64,000 nt of DNA from Aestuariispira insulae (lineage in GTDB: Bacteria; Pseudomonadota; Alphaproteobacteria; UBA8366; Aestuariispiraceae), in NCBI RefSeq assembly GCF_003385955.1, contig NZ_QRDW01000006.1, forward strand, positions 171,996 through 235,995, given 5' to 3'. Both the position numbers and the translations under genes were made by a program. Below, piece after piece: positions 1-8,863 of the stretch (position 1 is the stretch's first letter; each line of letters opens with the position of its first letter). The notes below the pieces were generated by a model, which was given only the letters and a program-made list of their open reading frames with translations, was not told where the DNA came from and ran no database searches.

Positions 1-993
1 GATGATCAGGGAATGATCTTCCTGACCGGTTAAATGGATGCTGGATACTTCCGGCGCATCATTGGTTCCGGTGATGGTGACCTCCACCGTTTCCGTCACC
101 GCGGCCCCTGCAACCCGGACCTGAAAGGTCTCTGTGACAGTTTCACCCTGCTTGAGCTGCTGTACCGTCAGCAGATCATTATCCAGATCATAAGACCACG
201 CCCCGTCGGCGCCGATCGTGAAGCTGCCATAACTGCCGTCAATCGTTCCGGGCTGGAAAAGATTTGAGCCACTGACCGTTAATTGATGACTATCGGTCAG
301 TTGCAGATCTTCCATCACAGCCGCCAACATTTCACCGGTTATGACCGGCAGATCATCACCATCATTGGGATCTCCCTCCGGCAGGTCCGGAAGGCTACCA
401 CCGTCATCCGGCAGGTTGGGCACCCGTCCCAACGGCTCAAATTCCCGCGGCAGCGCCCCCGGCAGAGGCAAACCACGGCCGCCGGCCAGCTCGTTGACCG
501 GAAAACCGCCACCCAGATCAAAGCCCCCTTCACCGAATTTCAGCGTATCGGCATAATTGGTGACCGGTGCGGCATAGCCTTCACCGGCTTCCGTCTCGAC
601 CCCTTCCAACACTTCCGCCAATGCATCGATGATCCCGAAATCCTCGAGAAGCTGATCCGCTGTCATGAGATTGCCATCCGGCAACAGCAAGACAGGGGGC
701 TGATCGGAGAAGGCAGCATCAATCATGGAGCTGAAAATAATCCGGGAACCATCGGCAAACTGCAGAATGATATCATTCTCAGTCTGCGTTATCTCAGCTT
801 CCTCCAGATTGAAACCGAGCTTCAAAGGCTGGCCGGGCGCGATCAGATAGCGGTCCTGCGCGCCTGCTTCCGGCCGATCAACAAAAATAGTACGCGCCTC
901 CAATTCGGCACGGTTTTCCGTCCCGATTTCGAAAGGCGCTTCCCTTGGCGGCATCGTCTCCAGGGACGTATCAATGTCTTTGGTATCAACCAT
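1..993 (-). CDS. VCBS-domain giant adhesin, N-terminal part (runs off window)
   Basis: The minus strand is open from an ATG at 993 to the left edge, giving the first 331 residues of a larger protein. Residues about 1-115 form an N-terminal module with a beta-rich pattern (LIAPGQPLKLGF, then DIILQFADGSRIIF) and a PPVLLLPDG segment, like the prefix of large type I secreted adhesins. A Gly/Pro/Asp-rich linker follows (about 150-220). Residues about 230-325 form a VCBS-type repeat, with GSYGSFTIGADGAWSYDLDN and the closing VTITGTNDAPE motif. There is no Sec signal, which fits type I secretion by a C-terminal signal outside the window. The TolC-like gene lies directly upstream on the same strand. 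Exact adhesin class and total length are unknown. Confidence 0.8.
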   Translation of the reverse strand, partial: MVDTKDIDTSLETMPPREAPFEIGTENRAELEARTIFVDRPEAGAQDRYLIAPGQPLKLGFNLEEAEITQTENDIILQFADGSRIIFSSMIDAAFSDQPPVLLLPDGNLMTADQLLEDFGIIDALAEVLEGVETEAGEGYAAPVTNYADTLKFGEGGFDLGGGFPVNELAGGRGLPLPGALPREFEPLGRVPNLPDDGGSLPDLPEGDPNDGDDLPVITGEMLAAVMEDLQLTDSHQLTVSGSNLFQPGTIDGSYGSFTIGADGAWSYDLDNDLLTVQQLKQGETVTETFQVRVAGAAVTETVEVTITGTNDAPEVSSIHLTGQEDHSLII

Positions 994-1174
994 CACGCGG
1001 TAACAATCCGTTATCCGGAGCCCATCAACTGGTCAGCTTAATCATTGAGCAAAACAGGGGCTTCGGGTTCGACAAGGTGATGGATAGCATATCCCCCCTA
1101 CAAACAACACAATAATTTCATAAAATTTTAAGTATATTTTAGAATTATTTTATATATACAGGCAAAAGGTTAGG

Positions 1175-1190
1175 TCCTGTGTTCACAGGA
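1175..1190. promoter_or_regulatory. 7-bp inverted repeat in adhesin leader region
   Basis: The AT-rich gap 994-1226 between the TolC-like gene and the adhesin contains a perfect inverted repeat, TCCTGTG-tt-CACAGGA. It could be an operator, or a weak hairpin after the TolC-like gene, since no clean U-tract follows on the minus strand. The AT-rich part at about 1105-1160 is a plausible promoter for the adhesin. No specific regulator can be named. Confidence 0.35.
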
Positions 1191-1226
1191 AACGGCTACA
1201 CGCAAGCTGTTAAACAAATGCCCTAA

Positions 1227-3323
1227 TCAGGATGGGTCTTCGCCAATGACCTCGAAATCTGGCAATTCCTGAAACATCCCATAGGGTAATTCGGCCCGGA
1301 CCGTTAAAATTGTCGGTCGGCCCCCCTCTGAGGCATCAGCCCCTGAAGCGCGAACAGGCAATGGCTTGGGCTGCTCTAGTCCATAGGGGGCGATCGGCTG
1401 GACAGCCCCCAAACTGTAGGGTGACGATTGGGCCGAGGTGAAAGCGGCACCGGCCAGGGATTGGTCCGGACGGATCAAAGACGCCTCCGGCGGCAGCATA
1501 TCCTGATTGGGGTCGAGAATTTCCAGCTCCGGCTGGACAGGCGCCACCGGATTGGAAGCAGGCGCCGGAGCATTCAATCCGGGAACGGACGGGTCAATCA
1601 GGTCCCCCTCCCCTTCATCCAAAAATGCGTCCGGATCAAGAATTTCGCTTTCCGGACTCAACAGATCCAATTCAGGATCAAGAAGGTCCGCGTCAGGGTC
1701 CAGAATCTCGGCATTCGGATCCAGAAGGTCCGCACCAGGGTCCAAAACATCATTTTCCGGACCGAGCAGATCCGCATTGGGATCAAGAAACTCGGCATTG
1801 GGGTCAAGAATGTCAGCACCCGGATCAAGAATTTCGGCATTTGGATCCAGGATATCCGCATCCGGATCCAGCAGTCCCTCGACCTCACCACCCGGCTCCG
1901 GTCGCAAAGAAGGATCAACCGATACAGGCGTGATAGGATCCAGCGGCACATCAGCCTCAGCCACCGGCTCCACATTCAACACGCTGAGCAGGATGCCACA
2001 TTGGCTGAGGATCCGATAAACCGCGAAGATCTCGAGATATTGGGTCGTGACAAGGTTCCCCTTGGACAAGAACAGCTCGTTTTCGGCATCCAGCAACTCA
2101 AGTAGGTTGCGTCCGCCCAGATCAAACTGCCGCCGATATGTTTCGCTGACGGTTGCATTGGCGTCGACTTCCCGCTGCTGGACGGCAGCACGTTCGCGCG
2201 CACTGTCCAAAGCATTCCAAGCCAGCCGCATCTCTTCTTCCGAGACCCGCAAAACCCTGTTGTAACGCTGGCGGGCCTCGGCAATGCGTGCAATGAATTC
2301 GTTGCGCCGATTGATATCCGCGCCGCCATTATAGAGGTTATAATTCATCGTCAGCAAAGCAGAGGCATCATAATCACCGCCCCGTGTACCATCCACGTTC
2401 CGGCTTGCATTGCCCGCCAATTCAAAGCTGAGTGTCGGCCAAAAGCTGCTATTGGTGCCCCGATAATCCTGCAGCGCCGTATCCAGATCTGCCTTGGTCA
2501 CCGAGATGCTTGGATTATTGCTCAAAACCAGTCCAATGGCCGCTTCCAAATTCTTCGGCAGTGCCCAGGCCGGCGGGTCCGGTCGGACAATGCCCTTGGG
2601 CCGCTCACCAACGATGCGGGAATAAGTGGTATCGGCATCGCGAAGGCGTGACTGTGCCTCCTGCAGGGTTGCCTGGGCGGATGCCAGCCTGGAACGGGCT
2701 TGCTGCACATCGGCAACGGTGGCCGCACCACCTTGCGCCTTTCGTTCAACCAAGGACACATTGCGTTCATTTAGCGAGACATTCACCTCCGCCAGCTCGG
2801 TCAACTCCCGCTGGCGCAGCGCTTCGAGATAGGCCTCGATGGCATCCAGGCCGATCTGACCAGAGGTTTCCCGGACCCGGCGGGAGGCAGACACCAGGCG
2901 GCTTTGCTGGCGGGCGACCGCAGAATCCGTTGCATAGCCATCAAACAGCATTTGCGAGAGCGTCAGGCCCATTTCATACCGCGGCAGCCCGACATATCGC
3001 TTACCGTCATTTTGATCTGCGGCGGCACGGGTCGTGGTGTCATTGGTCCATTGATAGCCGGTGGAAGATGTGACATCGACGCTAGGCCGGTATCCTGCCC
3101 TGGCCTGCTCCAATTCATACCCGACGGCACGCTGGTTTTCCGCGACAATCCCGACATCCGGGTTCGTTTGCAATGCCGTCCGGACAGCTTCTTCAATGGA
3201 AGTGGCCCAGGCCGCATCCCCGCCGGCCAGCAGCCCCATTATCGGCACAAGCATCACCGTTCGCTGTCCCCGCTTTACGGGTACAACGGCGGTTTGCCGC
3301 AGAAATCGCGCCAATATCGTCAT
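1227..3323 (-). CDS. TolC-family type I secretion outer membrane protein with LDPxA-repeat tail
   Basis: This 698-residue outer membrane efflux protein (TolC/LapE/AggA type) would form the outer-membrane channel of a type I secretion system. A signal peptide ends near residue 41 (before TSIEEAVRTALQTNP). Two outer-membrane-efflux repeats follow, up to about residue 450, including the family motifs EAYLEALRQRELTELAEVN and RQFDLGGRNLLELLDAENEL. Typical members end near 450-480 residues. Here about 220 extra residues follow, with about 11 heptads of the type LDPxA[DE][IL] (residues about 482-570) and a Pro/Ala-rich end. It lies immediately upstream of the adhesin, its likely cargo. The ABC and membrane-fusion components are not in the window. 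Confidence 0.88.
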   Translation of the reverse strand: MTILARFLRQTAVVPVKRGQRTVMLVPIMGLLAGGDAAWATSIEEAVRTALQTNPDVGIVAENQRAVGYELEQARAGYRPSVDVTSSTGYQWTNDTTTRAAADQNDGKRYVGLPRYEMGLTLSQMLFDGYATDSAVARQQSRLVSASRRVRETSGQIGLDAIEAYLEALRQRELTELAEVNVSLNERNVSLVERKAQGGAATVADVQQARSRLASAQATLQEAQSRLRDADTTYSRIVGERPKGIVRPDPPAWALPKNLEAAIGLVLSNNPSISVTKADLDTALQDYRGTNSSFWPTLSFELAGNASRNVDGTRGGDYDASALLTMNYNLYNGGADINRRNEFIARIAEARQRYNRVLRVSEEEMRLAWNALDSARERAAVQQREVDANATVSETYRRQFDLGGRNLLELLDAENELFLSKGNLVTTQYLEIFAVYRILSQCGILLSVLNVEPVAEADVPLDPITPVSVDPSLRPEPGGEVEGLLDPDADILDPNAEILDPGADILDPNAEFLDPNADLLGPENDVLDPGADLLDPNAEILDPDADLLDPELDLLSPESEILDPDAFLDEGEGDLIDPSVPGLNAPAPASNPVAPVQPELEILDPNQDMLPPEASLIRPDQSLAGAAFTSAQSSPYSLGAVQPIAPYGLEQPKPLPVRASGADASEGGRPTILTVRAELPYGMFQELPDFEVIGEDPS
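1612..1878 (-). repeat. In-gene 21-bp repeats encoding LDPxA heptads
   Basis: About eleven consecutive 21-bp units inside the TolC-like gene encode heptads such as ILDPNAE, ILDPGAD, FLDPNAD, LLGPEN and VLDPGAD. The array is acidic and of low complexity. Codon wobble differs between units, so it is not a very recent duplication. The repeat also opens other frames on the opposite strand, which explains long spurious ORFs there. Confidence 0.85.
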
Positions 3324-3587
3324 TCCTAATCCGTATCCGGACCTAAAAATGATGCCAGGAGCAGGCTTGATTTAGTTGAGAATCCTTCGCTGCCCCCAGA
3401 CATCGCACCAAACAAATTACTGCATTTATTACCGTAACCGACGCAAGAGTCAGTAGGCAATCTTTTTTCAACATTTTTTACTTGTTGTTTTTATGGGATT
3501 CACTGTGGAATTACTTAGATTCCAAGCAACGAAGAGACGCTCGACGAGCGTATCGGAGTAAAAATATGCAGTCGTGGTTTTTACTAT

Positions 3588-4079
3588 TCAGTCTTCGCTG
3601 ACCAGGCGATCCAGCGGATACCCTGCGAATTCCTTGGTATGGGCCAAAACAACATGACTGCTGATCCGGAACAACCCCTTGGTTCGCGCAAGCATCTGAT
3701 CGCTCAATTCATGATAATGCTCTACCGTCGGACATTCAAAGCGTAGAAGATAATCAAATGCGCCGCTTACCTTGGAACATTCGACGATCTCAGGCGTTTC
3801 GTTGACAATCGCCTCAAAAGCCTGAAAATCCTCATAATCGTGATCACTTAATGTCACTGTACCGATGACAGTGACACGCGGGCATATGCGCCCAAGGGCA
3901 ATCTGGGCCATATAACCGCTGATCACACCTGCCTCTTCCAACCGGCGCAATCGCTGCAGACAGGGACTGGGGGATAAGCCGACATGATCCGCCAGCGCCT
4001 GATTGGTGATCCGCCCCTCCCGCTGCAGAGTCTTGATGATGTTGATATCAATCCGGTCCAGCTTTATTGTTTTCGCCAT
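3588..4079 (-). CDS. Lrp/AsnC-family transcriptional regulator
   Basis: This 163-residue protein has the usual Lrp length and order. An N-terminal winged helix-turn-helix comes first (LDRIDINIIKTLQREGRITNQALADHVGLSPSPCLQRLRRLEEAGVI, residues about 7-53). A ligand-binding RAM domain follows, with the GAFDYLLRF core near residue 105. It is transcribed divergently from the amino acid ABC transporter starting at 4488, so local control of that uptake operon is likely. The effector amino acid cannot be read from sequence. A 15-bp inverted repeat just downstream (3537-3551, ACGCTC-gac-GAGCGT) lacks a T-run and is not a convincing terminator. Confidence 0.9.
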   Translation of the reverse strand: MAKTIKLDRIDINIIKTLQREGRITNQALADHVGLSPSPCLQRLRRLEEAGVISGYMAQIALGRICPRVTVIGTVTLSDHDYEDFQAFEAIVNETPEIVECSKVSGAFDYLLRFECPTVEHYHELSDQMLARTKGLFRISSHVVLAHTKEFAGYPLDRLVSED

Positions 4080-4487
4080 TTAACACAGTTTCCCGTAGTG
4101 AATTCCACCAATGATAGAGCGTTGGATCGCATCAGCTGATTCTGCTGTCATCGGCCGATGTTCGGTAGGATATGCCACACTCACCAGGATTTTGAAAACA
4201 TCTGCCAACGCCAATATGGCAGTTTGTCATAAAAGATGAGGCCGATAATCATTTGAGAAACCGGCCCATTAAAACGAATAGAACAGGGATCGGCTGACAA
4301 GCGCTTCTTATTCTGGCTTGACGAGTCAGGATTGGCTGTGGTCACTCTATCCGGCAAATCGAACAACAACCGCTGCAATCCGCCGCCATGCCACGGCTTT
4401 GTTCTTGCAGCAGGCGGCCAAAATGTCCAATATTCCGGGCAACGCCCGCGGTATCAAGGACGGGACCATACAGGGGAGCATAAGAGT
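4080..4487. other. 408-bp divergent intergenic region
   Basis: This gap separates the Lrp gene from the divergent ABC operon and should hold both promoters. A 6-bp inverted repeat, CTGCCA (4202-4207) and TGGCAG (4217-4222), is visible. A possible -35 box TTGACG at 4318-4323 has no good -10 partner. Short frames continue upstream of the ATPase gene but do not look like protein. I see no RNA gene here. Confidence 0.5.
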
Positions 4488-5270
4488 TTGGCATCTGCTG
4501 ACAATTCCACCATGCTGAAGGTGGAAGATCTTCATAAGAATTTCGGCAATATCGAGGTATTGAAAGGCGTTTCCCTGACCGCCCGCAAAGGTGATGTGGT
4601 TTCCATGCTGGGCTCTTCCGGCTCGGGCAAGAGCACTTTCCTGCGCTGTATCAATCTGTTGGAAATGCCCAATTCGGGAACCGTGACGGTCAATAACGAG
4701 GTCATCAACATGACCACGGACCGCGTTGGCGAACCCAAGCCCGCCGATCAGAAACAGGTGGAGCGGATCCGGTCCAAACTGGCGATGGTGTTCCAGAGCT
4801 TCAATCTCTGGTCCCATATGACAGTTCTGGAAAATATCATTGAGGCGCCGGTTCATGTGCTGGGCCTTTCCAAGGCCGAGGCCATCGAAAAGGCGGAAGC
4901 ATTGATGCACAAGGTGGGCATCTATGAGCGCCAGCATTATTACCCTGCCCATATGTCCGGCGGCCAGCAACAGCGCGCAGCCATTGCCCGTGCGCTCGCC
5001 ATGGACCCGGATGTGATGTTGTTTGATGAACCCACATCCGCACTGGATCCCGAATTGGTCGGCGAGGTGCTGGGTGTCATGCGCGGCCTGGCCGAAGAAG
5101 GCCGGACCATGATTGTCGTTACCCATGAGATGGGTTTTGCCCGCGATGTCAGCTCCGATGTGATTTTCCTGCATCAGGGCCGCATTGAGGAACAAGGCCC
5201 GCCATCCGAAGTTTTCACCAATCCGAAGTCGGAGCGGTTCCGTCAGTTCCTGGCCCGTACAAGGGACTGA
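4488..5270 (+). CDS. Polar amino acid ABC transporter ATP-binding protein (HisP/GlnQ type)
   Basis: This cytoplasmic ATPase energises the amino acid importer encoded just downstream. Walker A is GSSGSGKST (about residues 42-50 from the chosen start), the signature is MSGGQQQR and Walker B is [14 protein letters not shown]. The GEPKPADQ insertion after the Q-loop region is typical of the HisP/OccP branch. I chose TTG 4488 because AGGGGAG (4472-4478) lies nine bases upstream. ATG 4512 (MLKVEDL...) is the alternative and has no visible ribosome binding site. The open frame to 4332 upstream is unlikely to be translated. The binding protein and both permeases follow in the same direction. Confidence 0.93.
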   Translation: MASADNSTMLKVEDLHKNFGNIEVLKGVSLTARKGDVVSMLGSSGSGKSTFLRCINLLEMPNSGTVTVNNEVINMTTDRVGEPKPADQKQVERIRSKLAMVFQSFNLWSHMTVLENIIEAPVHVLGLSKAEAIEKAEALMHKVGIYERQHYYPAHMSGGQQQRAAIARALAMDPDVMLFDEPTSALDPELVGEVLGVMRGLAEEGRTMIVVTHEMGFARDVSSDVIFLHQGRIEEQGPPSEVFTNPKSERFRQFLARTRD

Positions 5271-5336
5271 TCCACCCAACAATGAATAATCAGGTCCGGT
5301 GGGGTGGCCGGACCGGTATCGAAGGGAGAGAACCCA

Positions 5337-6113
5337 ATGTTCAAGAAGATCACCATGGCCGCTGCAGGCCTGGCAATGACTTTTGCCGCTTCCTCCGCCA
5401 TGGCGGACGGCCACATGCTCAAAATCGGGGTCGAGGGCGCTTATCCTCCGTTCTCCGAAAAGACCGCTGATGGCACCCTGGTCGGCTTCGACGTCGACAT
5501 CGCCATGGCGCTTTGTGAGAAAATGGGCAAGAAATGCGAACTGGTCGAACAGGACTGGGACGGCATCATTCCGAACCTGCTGAACAAGAAATATGACGCA
5601 ATCATCGCCTCCATGTCCATCACGGAAGAGCGTAAGAAGAAAGTCGATTTCTCCGAAAAATACTACAACACCCCGTCCCGGTTCGTCGCAAAAGAAGGCG
5701 TTGACTGGGCTGACACCAACGAAGGCCTGGCCGGCAAGACCGTTGGCGTTCAGCGCGGCACCATCCAGCATGACTATCTGCTGGCTGTATATCCGGATGC
5801 GGACGTCAAACCCTATGGCACCGCAGAAGAAGCCTATCTGGACATCGAAGCCGGCCGCCTGGACGCCATTCTGGTGGACAGCCTGGCCGTTGACGGCGGT
5901 TTCCTGAAAACTGATGCCGGCAAAGGCTTTGCCTTCTTCGGCGGCGATCATTCCGATCCGAAATATTTCGGTGACGGTGCCGGCGTTGCTGTACGCAAGG
6001 GCGAAGAAGAGCTGCGCGATGCCTTCACCAAGGCAATCCAGGAAATCCGTGCCGATGGCACCTATGAAAAAATCAACATGAAGTATTTCGACTTCGATAT
6101 CTACGGCGGCTAA
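5337..6113 (+). CDS. Periplasmic polar amino acid-binding protein (HisJ/ArgT-like)
   Basis: This is the substrate receptor of the importer. Residues 1-23 are a signal peptide (MFKKITMAAAGLAMTFAASSAMA). The mature SBP_bac_3 domain shows LKIGVEGAYPPFSE, GFDVDIAMALCEKMG and DAIIASMSITEERKKKVDFS, the pattern of lysine/arginine/ornithine/histidine-binding proteins. The length of 258 is normal. Start 5337 follows GAAGGGAGAG. A terminator-like hairpin directly after the gene would raise receptor message over permease message. The likely substrate is a basic amino acid or opine-like compound, inferred from family resemblance only. Confidence 0.92.
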   Translation: MFKKITMAAAGLAMTFAASSAMADGHMLKIGVEGAYPPFSEKTADGTLVGFDVDIAMALCEKMGKKCELVEQDWDGIIPNLLNKKYDAIIASMSITEERKKKVDFSEKYYNTPSRFVAKEGVDWADTNEGLAGKTVGVQRGTIQHDYLLAVYPDADVKPYGTAEEAYLDIEAGRLDAILVDSLAVDGGFLKTDAGKGFAFFGGDHSDPKYFGDGAGVAVRKGEEELRDAFTKAIQEIRADGTYEKINMKYFDFDIYGG

Positions 6114-6124
6114 GCCTGTGGATC

Positions 6125-6154
6125 GGGGCGGAGGCCTAACCTCCGCCCCATTTT
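6125..6154 (+). terminator. Intra-operon terminator/attenuator after binding protein
   Basis: A 10-bp perfect stem, GGGGCGGAGG (6125-6134) with CCTCCGCCCC (6140-6149), is followed by ATTTTTATTT. It sits between the binding protein and the first permease, so it probably gives partial termination or 3' end protection. Confidence 0.8.
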
Positions 6155-6197
6155 TATTTCTTCATTCATTTGTTTTATCATTAATCCGGTCTGGACC

Positions 6198-6887
6198 ATG
6201 GAAACAGTCATTGATTACAGCCCTGCCATCTTAAGAGGGACGGGTGTCACAATCTTTCTGGCGATCTGCTCCTTGATGGTTTCCATGAGCCTTGGGCTTA
6301 TTGCAGCCTGGGGCAAGCTTTCGTCTTCGCCAATCGGCTCCCGGGTGGCCAACAGCTATACGACCTTGATCCGGGGTGTTCCTGATCTGGTGTTGATGAT
6401 GCTGATCTATTTTGGCCTGCAAAGGCTGCTAAATTTTGTTGGCGACTATACCGGGCTCTGGGGCTATATCGAGATCAATACATTTGTTGCGGGCTTTGTG
6501 ACCATCGGCTTTGTGATCGGGGCCTATATGACCGAGACCTTCCGAGGCGCCATCCTTGCCATTCCGCGCGGCCAGATCGAGGCAGGCATCGCCTGCGGCA
6601 TGTCCAAAAGCCTGATTTTCCGACGCATTATCTGGCCCCATCTGGTGCGCCTGGCATTGCCCAGCTTTACCAATAACTGGCTGGTCCTGCTGAAAACAAC
6701 AGCCCTTGTTTCGGTCATCGGCCAGAAGGACCTGGTTTATGAAGCCTTTACCGCCGGCCGGTCCACCCGCCAGCTTTTCACCTTCATGTTTGTGGTTCTG
6801 ATCATCTACCTGATCATGACGGCCGCCTCCCAAACCGCCCTAGGCTTAGTTGAACGGCGCTACAATGTCGGCGTGCGGAGGGCCTGA
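6198..6887 (+). CDS. Polar amino acid ABC transporter permease (HisQ-like)
   Basis: This 229-residue inner-membrane permease has about five transmembrane segments. The EAA loop for ATPase contact reads GIACGMSKSLIFRRIIWPHLVRLALP (split by position, about residues 132-157). The conserved ETFRGAILAIPRGQIEA precedes it, as in HisQ/OccQ proteins. It is followed three bases later by the second permease, so the two are translationally close and should form a heterodimer. Confidence 0.92.
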   Translation: METVIDYSPAILRGTGVTIFLAICSLMVSMSLGLIAAWGKLSSSPIGSRVANSYTTLIRGVPDLVLMMLIYFGLQRLLNFVGDYTGLWGYIEINTFVAGFVTIGFVIGAYMTETFRGAILAIPRGQIEAGIACGMSKSLIFRRIIWPHLVRLALPSFTNNWLVLLKTTALVSVIGQKDLVYEAFTAGRSTRQLFTFMFVVLIIYLIMTAASQTALGLVERRYNVGVRRA

Positions 6888-6890
6888 TCC

Positions 6891-7604
6891 ATGGAATTCA
6901 TCATCGAATATTTCACGCTGATCCTAGGCGACGGCAACTGGAAATTCTGGCTGGAGGGCATCTCCCTCACCTTGATGTTTGTAAGCCTCTCCTTGCTGAT
7001 CGGCGGCGTGCTTTCCATTCCCCTGGCCATCGCCCGGGCAAACCGCCATCCCATCTTCAACCCGATGGTCTGGTCCTTTACCTATTTCTTCCGCGGCACA
7101 CCGCTGTTGGTGCAGACATACCTGCTCTATTACGGCTTGCCACAGTTTGATTTCGTCAAAGACAGTTTCATGTGGCCAATGCTGCGGGAAGCCACCTGGT
7201 GTGCATTGATCGCCTTCACCTTGAATACCGCCGCCTACACCACGGAGATCTTCCGCGGTGCGATTGAAGCGGTTCCCCATGGCGAGATCGAGGCGGCGAA
7301 GGCCTGCGGCATGTCACCCTTTAAACGGATGCGCCGGATCATCCTGCCCAGCGCGCTTCGAATCTCGCTGCCGGCCTATTCCAATGAAGTGATCTTCATG
7401 CTGCATGGCTCGGTTATTCTCGGCGTCCTGCCAATCATCGACATCTTTGGGGCGGCCAAGACCATCAATTCACGGTATTATGTGTCATTTGAGGGCTTTA
7501 TCCCCTGCGCGATCCTCTACATGATCCTGGTTTTTGGGATTACACGGATTTTCAGGATGCTGGAAAAACGCTATCATGCGCATCTGCGCCCCCGCACCAG
7601 CTAA
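6891..7604 (+). CDS. Polar amino acid ABC transporter permease (HisM-like)
   Basis: This 237-residue second permease has FRGTPLLVQTYLLYYGLPQ and the EAA loop GEIEAAKACGMSPFKRMRRI, typical of HisM/OccM. Its start at 6891 is three bases after the previous stop, with GGAGG about nine bases upstream. It completes the ATPase, receptor and two-permease set. A strong terminator follows at 7623. Confidence 0.92.
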   Translation: MEFIIEYFTLILGDGNWKFWLEGISLTLMFVSLSLLIGGVLSIPLAIARANRHPIFNPMVWSFTYFFRGTPLLVQTYLLYYGLPQFDFVKDSFMWPMLREATWCALIAFTLNTAAYTTEIFRGAIEAVPHGEIEAAKACGMSPFKRMRRIILPSALRISLPAYSNEVIFMLHGSVILGVLPIIDIFGAAKTINSRYYVSFEGFIPCAILYMILVFGITRIFRMLEKRYHAHLRPRTS

Positions 7605-7622
7605 CCAAGAAAAGACAAGTAA

Positions 7623-7658
7623 AAAGCCAGACATCGAATGAATGTTTGGCTTTTTTTA
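7623..7658 (+). terminator. Terminator of amino acid ABC operon
   Basis: The stem AAGCCAGACAT pairs with ATGTTTGGCTT (one G-U pair) around a short loop and is followed by a seven-T run. It closes the importer operon. Confidence 0.85.
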
Positions 7659-7730
7659 TATTCTATGTTGGAATATTACCCATTGAATTACTAATCGCAT
7701 CTTTGTGCGATTACCCTGACAGTATTTGAC

Positions 7731-8774
7731 ATGAATAAAAAAGACATGACATCACAAAGTGATGTGGCACGGGATTCCGCAGAAGCGAAAAAACCCATGC
7801 GATCCAGCCGAGGCAGCGATGTCTCTTCCATCCGTTATTTTCCCGTCACCATGTTCGCGGGCATTCTTGGCCTGTGCGGTACGGGGCTTGCCTGGCGCAA
7901 GGCGGCGGAAGTCCTGGATTTGCCCTTTATCATCTCCAAACTGCTCTTCGGATTTGGCCTCGGCTATGCTCTGGCGGTGCTGGTGCTCTATGGCTTCAAG
8001 CTGGGCCGGCACCCCAAACTGGTCATGGCCGACCTCACCCATCCGGTGCGCGGCAATTATCTGCCCGCCGCACCGCTCGGTCTGCTCCTGATTGCGGAAA
8101 TACTGAGCGCGCAGTTGCCCCTCATTTCGGATATTTTCTGGCTGACCGGCGTGGCCGCTACTCTCGCATTGACCGTATTGATCCTGAATCAATGGATTGA
8201 TGGCCGCTATAAACCCCATGAAATCACCCCTGCCTGGTTTGTCCCCTCGGTTGCATTATTGGTGGCCCCGGTCACCGGCGCCCCGCTGGGGTTTCAGGAT
8301 CTTTCCTGGATGATGCTGGCAATCGGATTGATTTTCTGGATCACGTTAATGCCGATCACGCTGCACCGTCTGTTTTTTCGCCGTGCGATCTCGCCCTCCC
8401 TCGCGCCTTCGCTTTTCATCTTCACGGCTCCACCGGCCCTGGCCTGCGTTGCGGTGACAAGACTGGGCCACGGCTATATGGACGGGTTTGCGAAATTCCT
8501 TTTGGGTGCGGCGCTCTTTACCTTCTTCATGGTCCTGCCGCGCTGGCGGCGCTTTGTTGGTCTGCCTTTCGGCATGTCCTGGTGGGCCTATACCTATCCG
8601 ACAGCGGCCCTGGCGACGGCCTGCCTCCATTATCACGACCAGACCGGCAGCCTGCTGTCCGGCTGGCTGGCGGGCTTAACTTTGCTTTTGGCGAGCCTCG
8701 CCACCCTGGTGGTCACAGCCTGCACCTTGAACGCCTTTGCCCAGGGGCATCTGTTCAGAGGGCCAAAATCCTGA
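7731..8774 (+). CDS. TehA/SLAC1-family membrane transporter
   Basis: This 347-residue polytopic protein has about ten hydrophobic segments after a polar N-terminus of about 30 residues. YFPVTMFAGILGLCGTGLAWR near residue 36 and ITPAWFVPSVALLVAP near 163 are the recognisable TehA/SLAC1 features. The family includes the tellurite-resistance/dicarboxylate TehA proteins and plant SLAC1 anion channels. It stands alone between two terminated or independent units. Substrate unknown; anion or small-acid efflux is the family expectation. Confidence 0.85.
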   Translation: MNKKDMTSQSDVARDSAEAKKPMRSSRGSDVSSIRYFPVTMFAGILGLCGTGLAWRKAAEVLDLPFIISKLLFGFGLGYALAVLVLYGFKLGRHPKLVMADLTHPVRGNYLPAAPLGLLLIAEILSAQLPLISDIFWLTGVAATLALTVLILNQWIDGRYKPHEITPAWFVPSVALLVAPVTGAPLGFQDLSWMMLAIGLIFWITLMPITLHRLFFRRAISPSLAPSLFIFTAPPALACVAVTRLGHGYMDGFAKFLLGAALFTFFMVLPRWRRFVGLPFGMSWWAYTYPTAALATACLHYHDQTGSLLSGWLAGLTLLLASLATLVVTACTLNAFAQGHLFRGPKS

Positions 8775-8863
8775 CCAAATGATCAGCGAACAATTGTTGC
8801 GCGGGACGGCGCAATCCCTATGATGCGTGAAATTCCAGTGCATCCAGATTTGGAGAAGACCCC

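Noticed and set aside
283..1041. 252-codon plus-strand frame at the left end
   Set aside because: The minus strand encodes an adhesin N-terminus with a clear VCBS domain over the same bases.
1428..2105. Plus-strand frames over the TolC tail
   Set aside because: They are produced by the 21-bp repeats of the minus-strand gene and have no start-site support.
3537..3551. ACGCTC/GAGCGT hairpin as terminator of the Lrp gene
   Set aside because: No T-run follows on the minus strand.
4318..4346. TTGACG as a sigma-70 promoter for the amino acid ABC operon
   Set aside because: No acceptable -10 box at the right spacing.
4347..5951. 534-codon open frame on the minus strand across the ABC ATPase and binding-protein genes
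   Set aside because: It is a shadow of two clear genes on the plus strand with full motifs; its own translation has no recognisable domain.
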